Shown here piece after piece: positions 1-6,798 of a stretch of 64,000 nucleotides of DNA. The stretch covers positions 1 through 64,000 of the forward strand of contig NZ_JBLGTV010000007.1 in the NCBI RefSeq assembly GCF_047468865.1, given 5' to 3'. The first letter of the stretch is position 1; every line of letters begins with the position of its first letter. Origin of the DNA: Castellaniella hirudinis_A (lineage in GTDB: Bacteria; Pseudomonadota; Gammaproteobacteria; Burkholderiales; Burkholderiaceae_B). The position numbers and the translations under genes are program-made. Below the pieces are notes generated by a model. The model was not told the origin of the DNA. It worked only from the letters and a program-made list of their open reading frames with translations, and searched no databases.

Positions 1-138
1 TCGCCCGCCGTCTGGCTGCCTGACGATGCGGCGAAATTTGAAGGGATTCGGGGGTTCGGGCAAGCGGTCAGCTCGAACATGAGCTACCCGCATACCGCTT
101 TTGTGCAACTGGAATTGACGATACGAGGATTCATCTGA
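1..138 (+). CDS. C-terminal end of a phage protein (partial)
   Basis: An open frame enters from the left edge and gives 45 residues ending in ...LTIRGFI before TGA at 136-138. The stop overlaps the ATG of the next gene (ATGA), which places it in the same phage operon. Nothing in the visible residues identifies the family. By position just upstream of fibre-like genes it is likely a tail or baseplate component; that is inference only. Confidence 0.6.
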   Translation, partial: SPAVWLPDDAAKFEGIRGFGQAVSSNMSYPHTAFVQLELTIRGFI

Positions 139-920
139 TGGCTGATACCCCGATTTTGCCGCCGCCCCCGATGCCGGCGGCTCCGCCCACGCCGCAGCGT
201 AGCGACCCGAATACATTTGAGGAACGCGCTGACGGATTTTTCGACTACGCGGCCACTGATCTGCCCAATGCCATGGACGCCGTGGCGGCGAACGTCAGAA
301 ACAATGCCACAGCGGCATTGGAGCAGGCCGGGCATGCTGCGGGTAGCGCCGGGCAAGCCTCCGGCAGTGTGACGGCCGCAGCAGAAGAAGTGGGAAAGGC
401 CAAGGCGGAAGTGACAAAGGCTGAAGCCGAAGCCGCAAAAGCGAGGGCCTGGGCCGAGTCCGACACGCCTCCGGCTCCGGGGAGCAAGTCGGCGAAGTCC
501 CACGCCGCTGATGCCGAGTCCGCGGCCAGCAGCGCCTGGGATGCGGCGGCGGCCGCGGGCGGCAGTCTTCCGCATCCGCTGCCGCCTGGCGCGGTGCTGG
601 CCGTCGATAGCGCGGGCGCTGTCCGATGGCGCGGCCGTGTTCCGTACACCGTCACTGCCGATGCTGATTTGCTGGCTTTCGATGTCGTTTGCATCGACAC
701 GTCCGGCGGGCCTGTGACTGTGACGCTGCCGCTTGATCCCGCTGTTGGGGATCGAGTGTCGCTGTTTGACGGCGCAGCGACATGGGCAGATGAGTCGCCG
801 ACCGTGGCCGGCAACGGCAGCCCGATCATGGGCGAGTCCGAATCCATGACGCTCGATATTCAGTATCTGAGTGTTGATTTTCTTTTCATCAATCCTATTC
901 GAGGGTGGGTACTCGTATGA
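138..920 (+). CDS. Phage tail-fibre-like protein with Ala-rich coiled coil
   Basis: 260 residues. A Pro-rich start (residues 6-20) is followed by a long Ala/Glu/Lys-rich stretch (about 35-140) with heptad character, as in the shaft or trimerisation part of tail-fibre and tail-tip proteins. A compact beta-rich C-terminal domain (about 150-260) ends in RGWVLV. The start ATG overlaps the preceding stop and the stop overlaps the next ATG (918-920). No enzymatic motif is visible. Function in adsorption or fibre attachment is inferred from composition and neighbours. Confidence 0.6.
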   Translation: MADTPILPPPPMPAAPPTPQRSDPNTFEERADGFFDYAATDLPNAMDAVAANVRNNATAALEQAGHAAGSAGQASGSVTAAAEEVGKAKAEVTKAEAEAAKARAWAESDTPPAPGSKSAKSHAADAESAASSAWDAAAAAGGSLPHPLPPGAVLAVDSAGAVRWRGRVPYTVTADADLLAFDVVCIDTSGGPVTVTLPLDPAVGDRVSLFDGAATWADESPTVAGNGSPIMGESESMTLDIQYLSVDFLFINPIRGWVLV

Positions 921-1984
921 GCAATATCAGTCAGTTTTTGGGCGGTAGTGACCGAAAGGTTTCGGCTCGTCTGATTTTACGGTCACAGACGTTTATCGCA
1001 CCGATCAGTGGAATGTATCGAATTTCTGTGATCGGTGGTGGCGCGTCCGGTGGCGTAAGTGTTGTGGGATCTACAGGTCAAACAGCGACAGGCGGCGGTG
1101 CTGGCGGATTTGCGCAAAAATCCGTGTACCTCAAGCAGGGCGACAGCCTTACGGTTAACGTTGGGGCGGGAGGGATGAAATCGAGTAATGGCAATGGTGT
1201 AGACGGCGGACAATCGTCAGTTGCCGGACCGGCAGGGCTGCTCATTCAAGCTGATGGCGGGAAAGCTGGTCGCGCGGCGGGCTGGGGTACTCCGCTTACG
1301 GGGTCAGAGGGAGGCGCAGCGACAGGCGGCGATATCAATAATCCGGGTGGCGGTTCCGGCGGTATCAATTTGTCCACAGCAGGCTCAGCCGCGACGGGGG
1401 GTGGGGCAGTCAATATTTTTGGCGTCGACCCGGAAACGATTCGTTCGGGTAGTGCTGTCGCTACCTATTCAACCGGCGGGGCTTCGCCTGGGGGCGGCAG
1501 TGATGGGGGGGGAGTCCAAGCCTCCGCTGGCGGTGGCGTGGCTGGCCCGTCGGTTGGCGGAATACCCGGGCCTGACATCCTCGGGAGGGTGCCGGGTTCC
1601 AGTCCTTTCGATGTATCCGAGTTGCCGCAATTTGGTTCAGAGAATATTTTTGTGCCCCTGGAACGTTTAGTTATAGTGCCGCCGTTTTTCTTGGTTGGAG
1701 GTGGCGGTTATGTCAACAAGACCACCAGGGGTTTCGCTCTCTTTTCTGGTGGCGCGTCCGGTGGCGTATACACAGAAAGCAATATGACGGGCATTTTTGG
1801 ACCTCAACCGTCCGGCGCATTTGCTGGATCGGGCGGACTGGTTTCCATCGGATCAGGATCGACCGGCGCGTCGTTGTCGGAGGGTGCCGAATTCGGCGCT
1901 GGCGCTGGCGGCGTTGTGTCTCGCGTCTCTGCTACATCTCGGGGTGGTGACGGAATCGTTGTTATTGAGGTGCCATTGAAATGA
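917..1984 (+). CDS. Glycine-rich phage tail fibre / receptor-binding candidate
   Basis: 355 residues from the ATG at 917, which overlaps the upstream TGA; a GTG at 905 is in frame but less likely. The protein is dominated by Gly/Ser/Ala runs (GGGAGG and GGGSGG type) from residue 30 to the end. This is typical of polyglycine-rich tips of phage fibres and adhesins, and sequence-specific homology is hard to see. Base composition is locally less GC-rich at silent sites than the bacterial genes further right. The terminal position in the fibre block suggests a host-contact role (inference). Confidence 0.6.
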   Translation: MSNISQFLGGSDRKVSARLILRSQTFIAPISGMYRISVIGGGASGGVSVVGSTGQTATGGGAGGFAQKSVYLKQGDSLTVNVGAGGMKSSNGNGVDGGQSSVAGPAGLLIQADGGKAGRAAGWGTPLTGSEGGAATGGDINNPGGGSGGINLSTAGSAATGGGAVNIFGVDPETIRSGSAVATYSTGGASPGGGSDGGGVQASAGGGVAGPSVGGIPGPDILGRVPGSSPFDVSELPQFGSENIFVPLERLVIVPPFFLVGGGGYVNKTTRGFALFSGGASGGVYTESNMTGIFGPQPSGAFAGSGGLVSIGSGSTGASLSEGAEFGAGAGGVVSRVSATSRGGDGIVVIEVPLK

Positions 1985-2409
1985 GTCGCTACGAAATCCT
2001 AGACGGCGAGACCGTCATCAACACCATCATCTCTGATGCAGCATTTGTCGAAGCCCATCACCCCGGCGCGTATCGCATGGTTCCCGAGCCTGAGCCGACC
2101 CCGTTCACATGGAATCAGGCCGGTCCCGAGTACCAGTGGATTGAGGTAGGCAGCTTCTACGACCGCTTTGGTCCGGCCAAGATCCCTGTCCTGGCCTCTA
2201 CAGATCCTACGGCTCAAGCACTGGTGCGGGATACACAGATACGCAAATACATTGATCTGGCGAGGCCCGATGTGCAGCAGTTCATCCAGTATCTCGGGAC
2301 AGTCGTGCCGGAGGTCACGCCCGAGGTTCAGGCTGCAGTTCTGAGCCCGCGCACGACCGATAACGAGCGCTACCAAAAGGGCCTGCCCCAGCCGGAGGAT
2401 GATCTATGA
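1981..2409 (+). CDS. Small phage protein, possible fibre assembly partner
   Basis: 142 residues, starting in an ATGA overlap with the glycine-rich gene. It begins MSRYEILDGE and carries a hydrophilic C-terminal half (YIDLARPDVQQFIQYLG). Proteins of this size directly downstream of a fibre gene are often tail-fibre assembly chaperones or short tail proteins. I do not recognise a diagnostic motif, so the role is open. Confidence 0.55.
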   Translation: MSRYEILDGETVINTIISDAAFVEAHHPGAYRMVPEPEPTPFTWNQAGPEYQWIEVGSFYDRFGPAKIPVLASTDPTAQALVRDTQIRKYIDLARPDVQQFIQYLGTVVPEVTPEVQAAVLSPRTTDNERYQKGLPQPEDDL

Positions 2410-2810
2410 CCTGGCGCTACGTTCTGACCCGCCCGGCCATCGCCCGACACCAGGCCCTGACCCGCATCCGATTCAACAACCGCTGGCTCACCATCGAGCG
2501 CGGCTTGATCTGCGTGCGCGAGGGCTACGCCTGGGACGGCTGCAGCCCTGCTATCCGCATCCCCGGCACTCGGCGCTGGCTTGGGCCGCCCGATGGCCCG
2601 CTGATGGACGATGGGAGGCCCGCCGCTTGGCGGGCTTCTTGTTTCCACGACGCGCTGTGTCAGTTTCGGCATCAGATACCGGGCCTGACGCGGGATATGA
2701 CGGTGACGGTTTTCGCCGCCGATCTGGCTGACGCGCCTGCCTGGATGCGCTGGCTGTATCCGCCGGCGGTGCGCCTGCTGGGGCCGCAGATTTTCAATCT
2801 ACCCGCTTGA
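2406..2810 (+). CDS. DUF1353-like phage protein
   Basis: 134 residues. The central motif GYAWDGCSPA (about residues 41-50), followed about 35 residues later by CFHDALCQF, matches the DUF1353 pattern (small phage proteins with a conserved WDG...HDxLYQ core). The start overlaps the preceding stop by four bases. DUF1353 proteins are common between tail and lysis genes; their function is unknown. Alternative: another small virion protein with a similar fold. Confidence 0.6.
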   Translation: MTWRYVLTRPAIARHQALTRIRFNNRWLTIERGLICVREGYAWDGCSPAIRIPGTRRWLGPPDGPLMDDGRPAAWRASCFHDALCQFRHQIPGLTRDMTVTVFAADLADAPAWMRWLYPPAVRLLGPQIFNLPA

Positions 2811-2845
2811 TCGCGGGTATTTTTTTGCCCGAAAGGAGGGCGCTT

Positions 2846-3061
2846 ATGTGCGAAGTCAGTAAAGCAGAGCTTGAAGCCATCCAGGCCCGACTGAGCAAGA
2901 TCGAGGCCGACACCAGCGAAATGATCGAAATGTTCAATGCGCTACAGGGCGGCTTTCGGGTGCTGCAGATGATCGGCAGGCTGGCCAAGCCGTTTGGCTA
3001 CATCAGCGCGGCGGTGACGGCGTCCGTCGTCGCATGGACAAAACTGAAAGGAGGTGCCTGA
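2846..3061 (+). CDS. Small phage protein with coiled coil and one membrane segment
   Basis: 71 residues from the ATG at 2846, chosen because a strong ribosome site (GGAGGG, 2835-2840) precedes it. Residues 5-35 are helical and charged (KAELEAIQARLSKIEAD), then a hydrophobic stretch (about 45-63, FGYISAAVTASVVAW) could cross the membrane. The position directly before lysis genes and the single membrane segment would fit a holin or holin-like accessory protein, but no family signature is visible. Confidence 0.5.
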   Translation: MCEVSKAELEAIQARLSKIEADTSEMIEMFNALQGGFRVLQMIGRLAKPFGYISAAVTASVVAWTKLKGGA

Positions 3062-3062
3062 C

Positions 3063-3641
3063 ATGGCGAAGAAACAACCACGCGGAATCCGCTGGAAAGT
3101 CATCTCAGAATTTCCGCTGTACGAAATCAGCGAAGAAGGCCAGGTGCGCAGCTACCGGCGCAAAAGCCGAACTTGGCGAAACCCCAGATCCGGCGTCCGC
3201 GACACTCCGATCATTTTGACCGGCACGGTTACCCCGCTCGGCTACACGGCGTTCATTCTCAGGGACGCAAACGGGAGGCCGCATCGACGTATGGCGCACC
3301 GACTGGCGGCACAGGCATTTCTTCCCAATCCAAACGGCCTACCTGATGTCGCCCACAACGATGGAAACCCCGCGCATAACGAGGTGAACAATTTGCGCTG
3401 GGCGACACACAGAGACAATCAGATGGACATGCGGCGCCACGGAACGATGCAAGACGGGGAACGCTGCTGCACGGCAAAACTCACAACAGAGCAGGTCGAA
3501 CAAATCAGAGCGGCCCGCGAGATATTCGGACGAGGAGTGCAACGCAAATTGGCGGCCTTCTTCAAGGTCAGCACTGCGCAGGTCAGCAAGATCGTCAATG
3601 GGCGCCGATGGGCCTCAACCTTTGGAGAATGCAATGGCTAA
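3063..3641 (+). CDS. HNH endonuclease with NUMOD4 domain (homing-type)
   Basis: 192 residues. ATG 3063 follows an AGGAGGT site at 3048-3054. Residues about 10-45 fit NUMOD4 (WKVISEFPLYEIS followed by GQVRSYRR). Residues about 75-120 hold an HNH_3-type core (AHRLAAQAF, then VAHNDGNPAHNEVNNLRWAT). The C-terminal part (about 130-185) looks like a DNA-binding helix-turn-helix. It probably cuts DNA at a specific site and is a selfish free-standing endonuclease lodged among the lysis genes. It overlaps the next gene by 8 bases. Confidence 0.8.
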   Translation: MAKKQPRGIRWKVISEFPLYEISEEGQVRSYRRKSRTWRNPRSGVRDTPIILTGTVTPLGYTAFILRDANGRPHRRMAHRLAAQAFLPNPNGLPDVAHNDGNPAHNEVNNLRWATHRDNQMDMRRHGTMQDGERCCTAKLTTEQVEQIRAAREIFGRGVQRKLAAFFKVSTAQVSKIVNGRRWASTFGECNG

Positions 3642-4311
3642 ACTTCCGCGCGGAGTGCGCTCAAACAACCCCGGCAACATCCGCCACGGCGATCCTTGGC
3701 AGGGGCTGGCGAAAAAGCAGCCTGACCCGGCGTTCGCCACATTCACATCAGCAGCCTACGGCATCCGGGCGCTGGCCAGAACACTGATCACCTACCAAGA
3801 CAAGCACGGCCTGAATACCGTGCGCGGAATCATCAGCCGGTGGGCGCCGCCCGTCGAGAACAACACCCCGGCATATGTCAATGCCGTAGCCAAGCAGGTG
3901 GGTGTCGGACCAGATGCGCAGATCGACGTGCAGCAATACAAAGTGCTACGACCCCTGGCCGAGGCCATCATCAGACACGAAAACGGTCAGGGGCCATTGG
4001 ATACGCCCAACACCTGGTACGACCAGGCCACGATTGACAAGGCCTTGGAACTGGCCGGGGTCGAGCCGCCCAAGCGGGCAGCCGGGCCGGTGCCGGTCAC
4101 GCGGGAAACGATTGGCGCGACTGCGACCGCTGGCGTAGGCATCAGCCAGCTTGCCGAGGCTGCGCCGGCAGTGCTGGATGCGGTGACAAATGCCCAGGAC
4201 AGTCTGACATCGGGCCAGATCAGTCGCGTGGTAGTGGGCCTGGTGCTGGTGGGCTTGGCCGTCTTTATCGCGGTGTCACAGGTCAAACGGCACAAGGCCG
4301 GGGTGCTGTGA
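3634..4311 (+). CDS. Phage lysozyme-like structural protein with C-terminal membrane anchor
   Basis: 225 residues from ATG 3634 (GGAG at 3624-3627 is the ribosome site). The N-terminal RGVRSNNPGNIRHG motif (residues 5-18) is the hallmark of a family of phage virion-associated muramidase or transglycosylase-like proteins. Residues about 25-125 form a helical domain. A hydrophobic segment near residues 195-215 (VVVGLVLVGLAVFIAV) is followed by a basic tail. It may act as endolysin or as a tail-associated wall-degrading enzyme. It lies immediately before the spanins, so the lysis cassette reading is likely. Confidence 0.65.
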   Translation: MAKLPRGVRSNNPGNIRHGDPWQGLAKKQPDPAFATFTSAAYGIRALARTLITYQDKHGLNTVRGIISRWAPPVENNTPAYVNAVAKQVGVGPDAQIDVQQYKVLRPLAEAIIRHENGQGPLDTPNTWYDQATIDKALELAGVEPPKRAAGPVPVTRETIGATATAGVGISQLAEAAPAVLDAVTNAQDSLTSGQISRVVVGLVLVGLAVFIAVSQVKRHKAGVL

Positions 4312-4556
4312 TGTTGGCCGCGCTGTGGGGCAAATTGCAGGGCTGGGCGCTGGTGCTTGGCGCTGCCGTCCTGGTGCTGGCCGGAGCCTATGCCGCGGGT
4401 GGTCGGGCGGCTAAGCGCTCAGCACAGCTGGATAGAATGCAGCGTGATCTCTATAACCTGGGGGTGAAAAATGCAGTGGATCGGAAAATGGATGCGCTGG
4501 ACGATGCTGCTGTCCGTGATCGGGCTCGCAAGCGGCTGCGCGACAGTCAGCGGTGA
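4311..4556 (+). CDS. Inner-membrane spanin (Rz-like)
   Basis: 81 residues. ATG 4311 overlaps the stop of the lysozyme-like gene (TGATG); a GTG at 4308 is an alternative. An N-terminal membrane anchor (about residues 10-30) is followed by a charged, coiled-coil-prone periplasmic tail (RAAKRSAQLDRMQRDLYNL...). Size, topology and the overlapping lipoprotein gene in another frame identify an i-spanin, which fuses inner and outer membranes in the last step of lysis with its o-spanin partner. No sequence homology is claimed. Confidence 0.75.
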   Translation: MLAALWGKLQGWALVLGAAVLVLAGAYAAGGRAAKRSAQLDRMQRDLYNLGVKNAVDRKMDALDDAAVRDRARKRLRDSQR

Positions 4557-4695
4557 CTACTGCACCCTGGCCCAGCCGTTTATGTGGCAGTCTGAGGCTG
4601 AGATAGATCAGACGCCTGCCCGCGTCGTGCGCTATGTCGAGGGGCAGGCTGAGGTGTGGGGGAGGGTTTGTGGGTGGTCACGGACTGGTGGCTAG
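4471..4695 (+). CDS. Outer-membrane spanin lipoprotein (Rz1-like), overlapping Rz
   Basis: 74 residues. The start lies inside the i-spanin gene in a different frame and the two share bases 4471-4556. Residues 11-23 (TMLLSVIGLASGC) are a lipoprotein signal with Cys23 as the lipidated residue, leaving a short mature chain. A GGGGGTG ribosome site lies at 4460-4466. Overlapping Rz/Rz1 architecture is well established for phage spanins, which supports the assignment despite low information content. Confidence 0.75.
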   Translation: MQWIGKWMRWTMLLSVIGLASGCATVSGDYCTLAQPFMWQSEAEIDQTPARVVRYVEGQAEVWGRVCGWSRTGG

Positions 4696-4952
4696 TGCTC
4701 GTCACCCGTCAAACCATGCGACCATCTTTGAACCGCTTTTCGGTTGGCCTCTTCGTTTGGCATTCCATCCAGAACATAAAAAAGCCGCTGCTCGTATCTA
4801 TTGATGTATGTGTGCAACGTGTAGCTTTCATCCTTGGGGCCGTCGCCAGCCAGCATCACCAAATTCCGTATCGGCGGAGCGGTACATTCAATTGGCTGGC
4901 CATCGTGGTGGCCGCCTATTAGAACTGTTGATAGCTGTTCGTCTTTGTGCAT
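4692..4952 (-). CDS. Hypothetical prophage protein, 86 aa, leftward
   Basis: The leftward frame starts at 4952 behind an AAGGA site and ends converging on the o-spanin gene (4-base overlap of ends). Residues MHKDEQLSTVLIGG...VLDGMPNEEANRKAVQRW show ordinary protein composition without low-complexity runs. No family is recognised. It is the last gene of the small-gene cluster, separated from the others by a terminator at 4994-5014, so it needs its own promoter or read-through. Confidence 0.6.
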   Translation of the reverse strand: MHKDEQLSTVLIGGHHDGQPIECTAPPIRNLVMLAGDGPKDESYTLHTYINRYEQRLFYVLDGMPNEEANRKAVQRWSHGLTGDEH

Positions 4953-4993
4953 TGTGGATATCCTTCTACGGTCGGCAGGTAGCTGGAGGAGTG

Positions 4994-5014
4994 AAAAAGC
5001 CGCCCGCAGGCGGC
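4994..5014 (-). terminator. Rho-independent terminator, leftward
   Basis: Read leftward: GCCGCC, loop TGCG, GGCGGC, then TTTTT (plus-strand A run at 4994-4998). The stem is 6 bp, 7 with the flanking A-T pair. It lies 57 bases past the stop of the 44-aa gene and ends that transcript. Confidence 0.8.
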
Positions 5015-5071
5015 TGATGGCAGAGTACAGGAAGGATTGCTAGGCCTTCCTTCAGTAGCCTTTTGGCTACG

Positions 5072-5206
5072 TTACTTTTTCGGCGCTTGATCCCTGTGCT
5101 CATGCCCAGTGGGTTCCTGAGGTCCGCCCTTGGGGTCGGACTTCGGTTGCAATTCATCCTTCTTCTGGTTGGCGGAAGGGGTATTGAGGGGTCTGATTTG
5201 TTCCAT
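5072..5206 (-). CDS. Small hydrophilic protein, 44 aa
   Basis: The leftward frame from ATG 5206 has GGAG seven bases upstream and stops at 5072. The sequence begins MEQIRPLNTP and ends HRDQAPKK. It is rich in Lys, Asp, Glu, Gln and Pro with no hydrophobic core, so it is probably disordered. A terminator follows. Support comes from the ribosome site and its place in a run of leftward mini-genes; no family is recognised. Confidence 0.5.
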   Translation of the reverse strand: MEQIRPLNTPSANQKKDELQPKSDPKGGPQEPTGHEHRDQAPKK

Positions 5207-5307
5207 GGTGTGCTCCGGGATTTCAGTTGCCATCGCCCAAAATGGGTTGATGGCACGAGTGTTAGGTTAGGAGTTTGGCAGTACCGCTGCGTGGCCGGAT
5301 TGCAGGT

Positions 5308-5487
5308 TTAGTATGGCAATCCAGGAAATTTTTCTTTCATCAGTTTGAGAAAATGGGCGCGGTGCTTAATGCGCCGCCTGTTGCGCTCGATCTCGTCAAA
5401 CGGCGAGGGTGGCGAAGGCGGGCAATCCATGTCTGCAGTCTGCAGTTTCGGTGCGAAAACGCCATCGGGAGAAAGGTAAAGGATCAT
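5308..5487 (-). CDS. Small prophage protein, 59 aa
   Basis: The leftward frame from ATG 5487 (GGAG six bases upstream) runs to TAA at 5308. It starts MILYLSPDGVF and has a basic C-terminal half (EIERNRRRIKHRAHFLKLMKEK), suggestive of nucleic-acid contact. Its start codon overlaps the stop of the 37-aa gene (ATGA), so the two are probably translationally coupled. Family unknown. Confidence 0.6.
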   Translation of the reverse strand: MILYLSPDGVFAPKLQTADMDCPPSPPSPFDEIERNRRRIKHRAHFLKLMKEKFPGLPY

Positions 5488-5597
5488 GAGGGCTCCAAGT
5501 AGCCTGGCTGTGTTGTGTATCTGAGCCAGGGTTGCCCATCGCGAAACGTTCCGATTTCGACGAAATCAGTGTGCAACGGGCCGCATGTGCTGAACAT
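5484..5597 (-). CDS. Micro-protein, 37 aa, coupled to the 59-aa gene
   Basis: The leftward frame from ATG 5597 to TGA 5484 begins MFSTCGPLHTDFVEIG and ends QPGYLEPS. No strong ribosome site is seen, but the stop shares four bases with the start of the downstream 59-aa gene, an arrangement rarely produced by chance. Composition is protein-like. Function unknown. Confidence 0.5.
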   Translation of the reverse strand: MFSTCGPLHTDFVEIGTFRDGQPWLRYTTQPGYLEPS

Positions 5598-5667
5598 GCG
5601 ATTTTTACGGAGGCGGTGGCGCAACCTGTTGAGTCAGGGATCGGCCTTGGATGACTTCTGCCTCGTT

Positions 5668-5826
5668 TCATTCAGTCTGGGGCACGTTGGGGTGGATAGC
5701 CAGCTTTACTTTGTATCTGTTGTCACTGGGTTCGATCAGGGCGGCGAAAGAGGGCCTGAAGAGGGGAGGGGCTTTGTTGGACTACATCTCCACCCGCACC
5801 TCAAACCACGCCTCGGTCTCCCCCAT
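5668..5826 (-). pseudogene. Small leftward frame of 52 codons interrupted by an amber codon
   Basis: Leftward from ATG 5826: MGETEAWFEVRVEM, then TAG at 5784-5782, then 37 further sense codons in the same frame (SNKAPPLFRPSFAALIEPSD...) to TGA at 5668. Both parts have protein-like composition. Either the gene is broken by a point mutation, the two halves are separate, or the amber is suppressed. It is upstream of, and co-oriented with, the other mini-genes. About 100 bp on either side show no other gene. Confidence 0.35.
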
Positions 5827-5998
5827 CAACCGTCAACCCGATGAAAGTAAAACCACAAAATCAGGCTGTTTCGTCAAGTAAACGCATTGCAGCTTAAGTT
5901 TTAAGCCGAAATGTGCGGTACCGGAAAGCTGTTTGATGGGTTGTCAGTGCGTCGTGATAACCAAGCCCGAAATAGCGGCTGGTCTGTCAACTAGCGCA

Positions 5999-6036
5999 TT
6001 GTGCCCAAACGACCTTTGTGCCCATTTTTGTGCCCA
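5999..6036. repeat. Three direct repeats TTGTGCCCA near att
   Basis: TTGTGCCCA occurs at 5999-6007, 6016-6024 and 6028-6036, starts 17 and 12 bases apart, within about 120 bases of the attachment site. Arm-type binding sites of tyrosine integrases are short direct repeats at this distance from the core, so they are candidate integrase arm sites (inference). Confidence 0.5.
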
Positions 6037-6040
6037 ACAT

Positions 6041-6108
6041 GCAGAATTAGATGGGGTTAATTGGCATCGTTCGTAGGCCAAATTCGTATAAATACCATCT
6101 AATTCTGC
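6041..6108. repeat. 14-bp perfect inverted repeat next to att
   Basis: GCAGAATTAGATGG at 6041-6054 is exactly inverted at 6095-6108 with 40 bp between. It lies between the TTGTGCCCA repeats and the tRNA 3' end, so it may belong to the recombination or excision machinery of the prophage or be a binding site for a dimeric regulator. Confidence 0.6.
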
Positions 6109-6118
6109 TAAAAACAGA

Positions 6119-6141
6119 TTCGATTCCTGTCGGGCGCGCCA
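6119..6141 (+). other. Phage attachment site: 3' end of a tRNA-Arg gene
   Basis: The 23 bases starting TTCGATTCCTGT and ending GGGCGCGCCA correspond to the T-loop, T-stem and acceptor 3' strand of a tRNA whose 5' acceptor would read GCGCCCG. That is the acceptor of bacterial tRNA-Arg of the CCG type. Upstream bases (ACAGA) no longer pair fully with CCTGT, and no D or anticodon arm is present, so only the 3' end is here. This is the classical signature of the att copy distal to the intact tRNA. Confidence 0.8.
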
Positions 6142-6151
6142 CACAAAATCA

Positions 6152-6173
6152 ACGGGTTACGAAAACCCGTTTT
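6152..6173 (+). terminator. Rho-independent terminator after the tRNA 3' end
   Basis: ACGGGTT, loop ACGAA, AACCCGT, then TTTT. It sits 10 bases beyond the tRNA 3' end, as expected for the original terminator of the tRNA-Arg gene before the prophage split it off. Confidence 0.7.
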
Positions 6174-6775
6174 AGGTTAGAGAAAGAGTTGCTGCGGATA
6201 CGGTAAGGAATGCCTCCTTCTTGGCTTTTTCGCGAGTGTTGGCGCCACCGTCAATCCAGCGAGAGTAGACCTCAAAGAACATTTTGGCGTTTGTATGACC
6301 TATTTGGCGCGAAACATACGCCGGGTTCATTCGGCATGCAGGCTGGGGTTGCATAAGTGTGTCGGGTTTGCCGTGCGCCGTGCTTCCGTACCCCAGCAGC
6401 TTTCAGCGCGTCGTACCAAACATCCAGCGGGGCCGCTGTGTCGGCAAAATTCCTGTTGGTCTTCGGATTCAAGAACACAAGCCCCGTCTTCGATTCCGCC
6501 AGGTCGCGCTGGCGCTGCAGGGCCGCACGGGCGGGGCCCTGCAAGTCAACGTAACGAATGGCATGGGTTTTGGTGTCCTTGTCCGTGGCACGGACACGAG
6601 CGGCTGCCACCTTCAGGGTTTCGCGTCGGAAATCCACGGCGGGCCAGCGGATGGCGATCAGTTCCGATGGACGCAGGCCGGTAAAGAAAGCCACCTCAAA
6701 ATAGTTACGCCAGGTCGGGTGGTAGGCGGCGGACAGATGTCTCAAGACCACCATCACTTCAATAGCAGGCTGCAT
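6172..6775 (-). pseudogene. Tyrosine integrase, N-terminally truncated and frameshifted
   Basis: Leftward from about 6775 the catalytic domain is recognisable: FFTGLRPSELIAIRW (first catalytic Arg) and RHTYAT (the HxxR box). In a second frame (6354 down to 6172) follow NPAYVSRQIGHTNAKMFFEVYSRW with the Tyr nucleophile. One frameshift near 6350 separates the two parts, and about 170 N-terminal residues are missing because a stop precedes 6775. It faces the tRNA end, so it belongs to the older element, not to the prophage. It is inactive as it stands. Confidence 0.85.
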
Positions 6776-6798
6776 AGAACTGAAACGTATTTAGCAAA

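Larger units (their letters stand above)
1..6141. mobile_element. Prophage, right-hand portion ending in tRNA-Arg attachment site
   Basis: Rightward genes of phage type (tail-fibre-like proteins, HNH endonuclease, lysozyme-like protein, spanin pair) are packed with ATGA or TGATG overlaps up to 4695. They are followed by leftward small genes and then a 23-bp tRNA-Arg 3' end at 6119-6141. The left end, with the integrase, repressor, head genes and the intact tRNA, lies outside the window. Tail, host-lysis and att order is what is expected at the right end of an integrated tailed phage. Whether it is still inducible cannot be judged here. Confidence 0.85.

Noticed and set aside
5651..5881. 76-aa rightward frame with a possible membrane helix
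   Set aside because: No ribosome site, poor composition after residue 45, and it lies opposite the small leftward frame at 5668-5826.
5944..6144. 66-aa leftward frame starting MWRARQESN at the attachment site
   Set aside because: It reads the tRNA-Arg end antisense, a common artefact, then crosses the TTGTGCCCA repeats.
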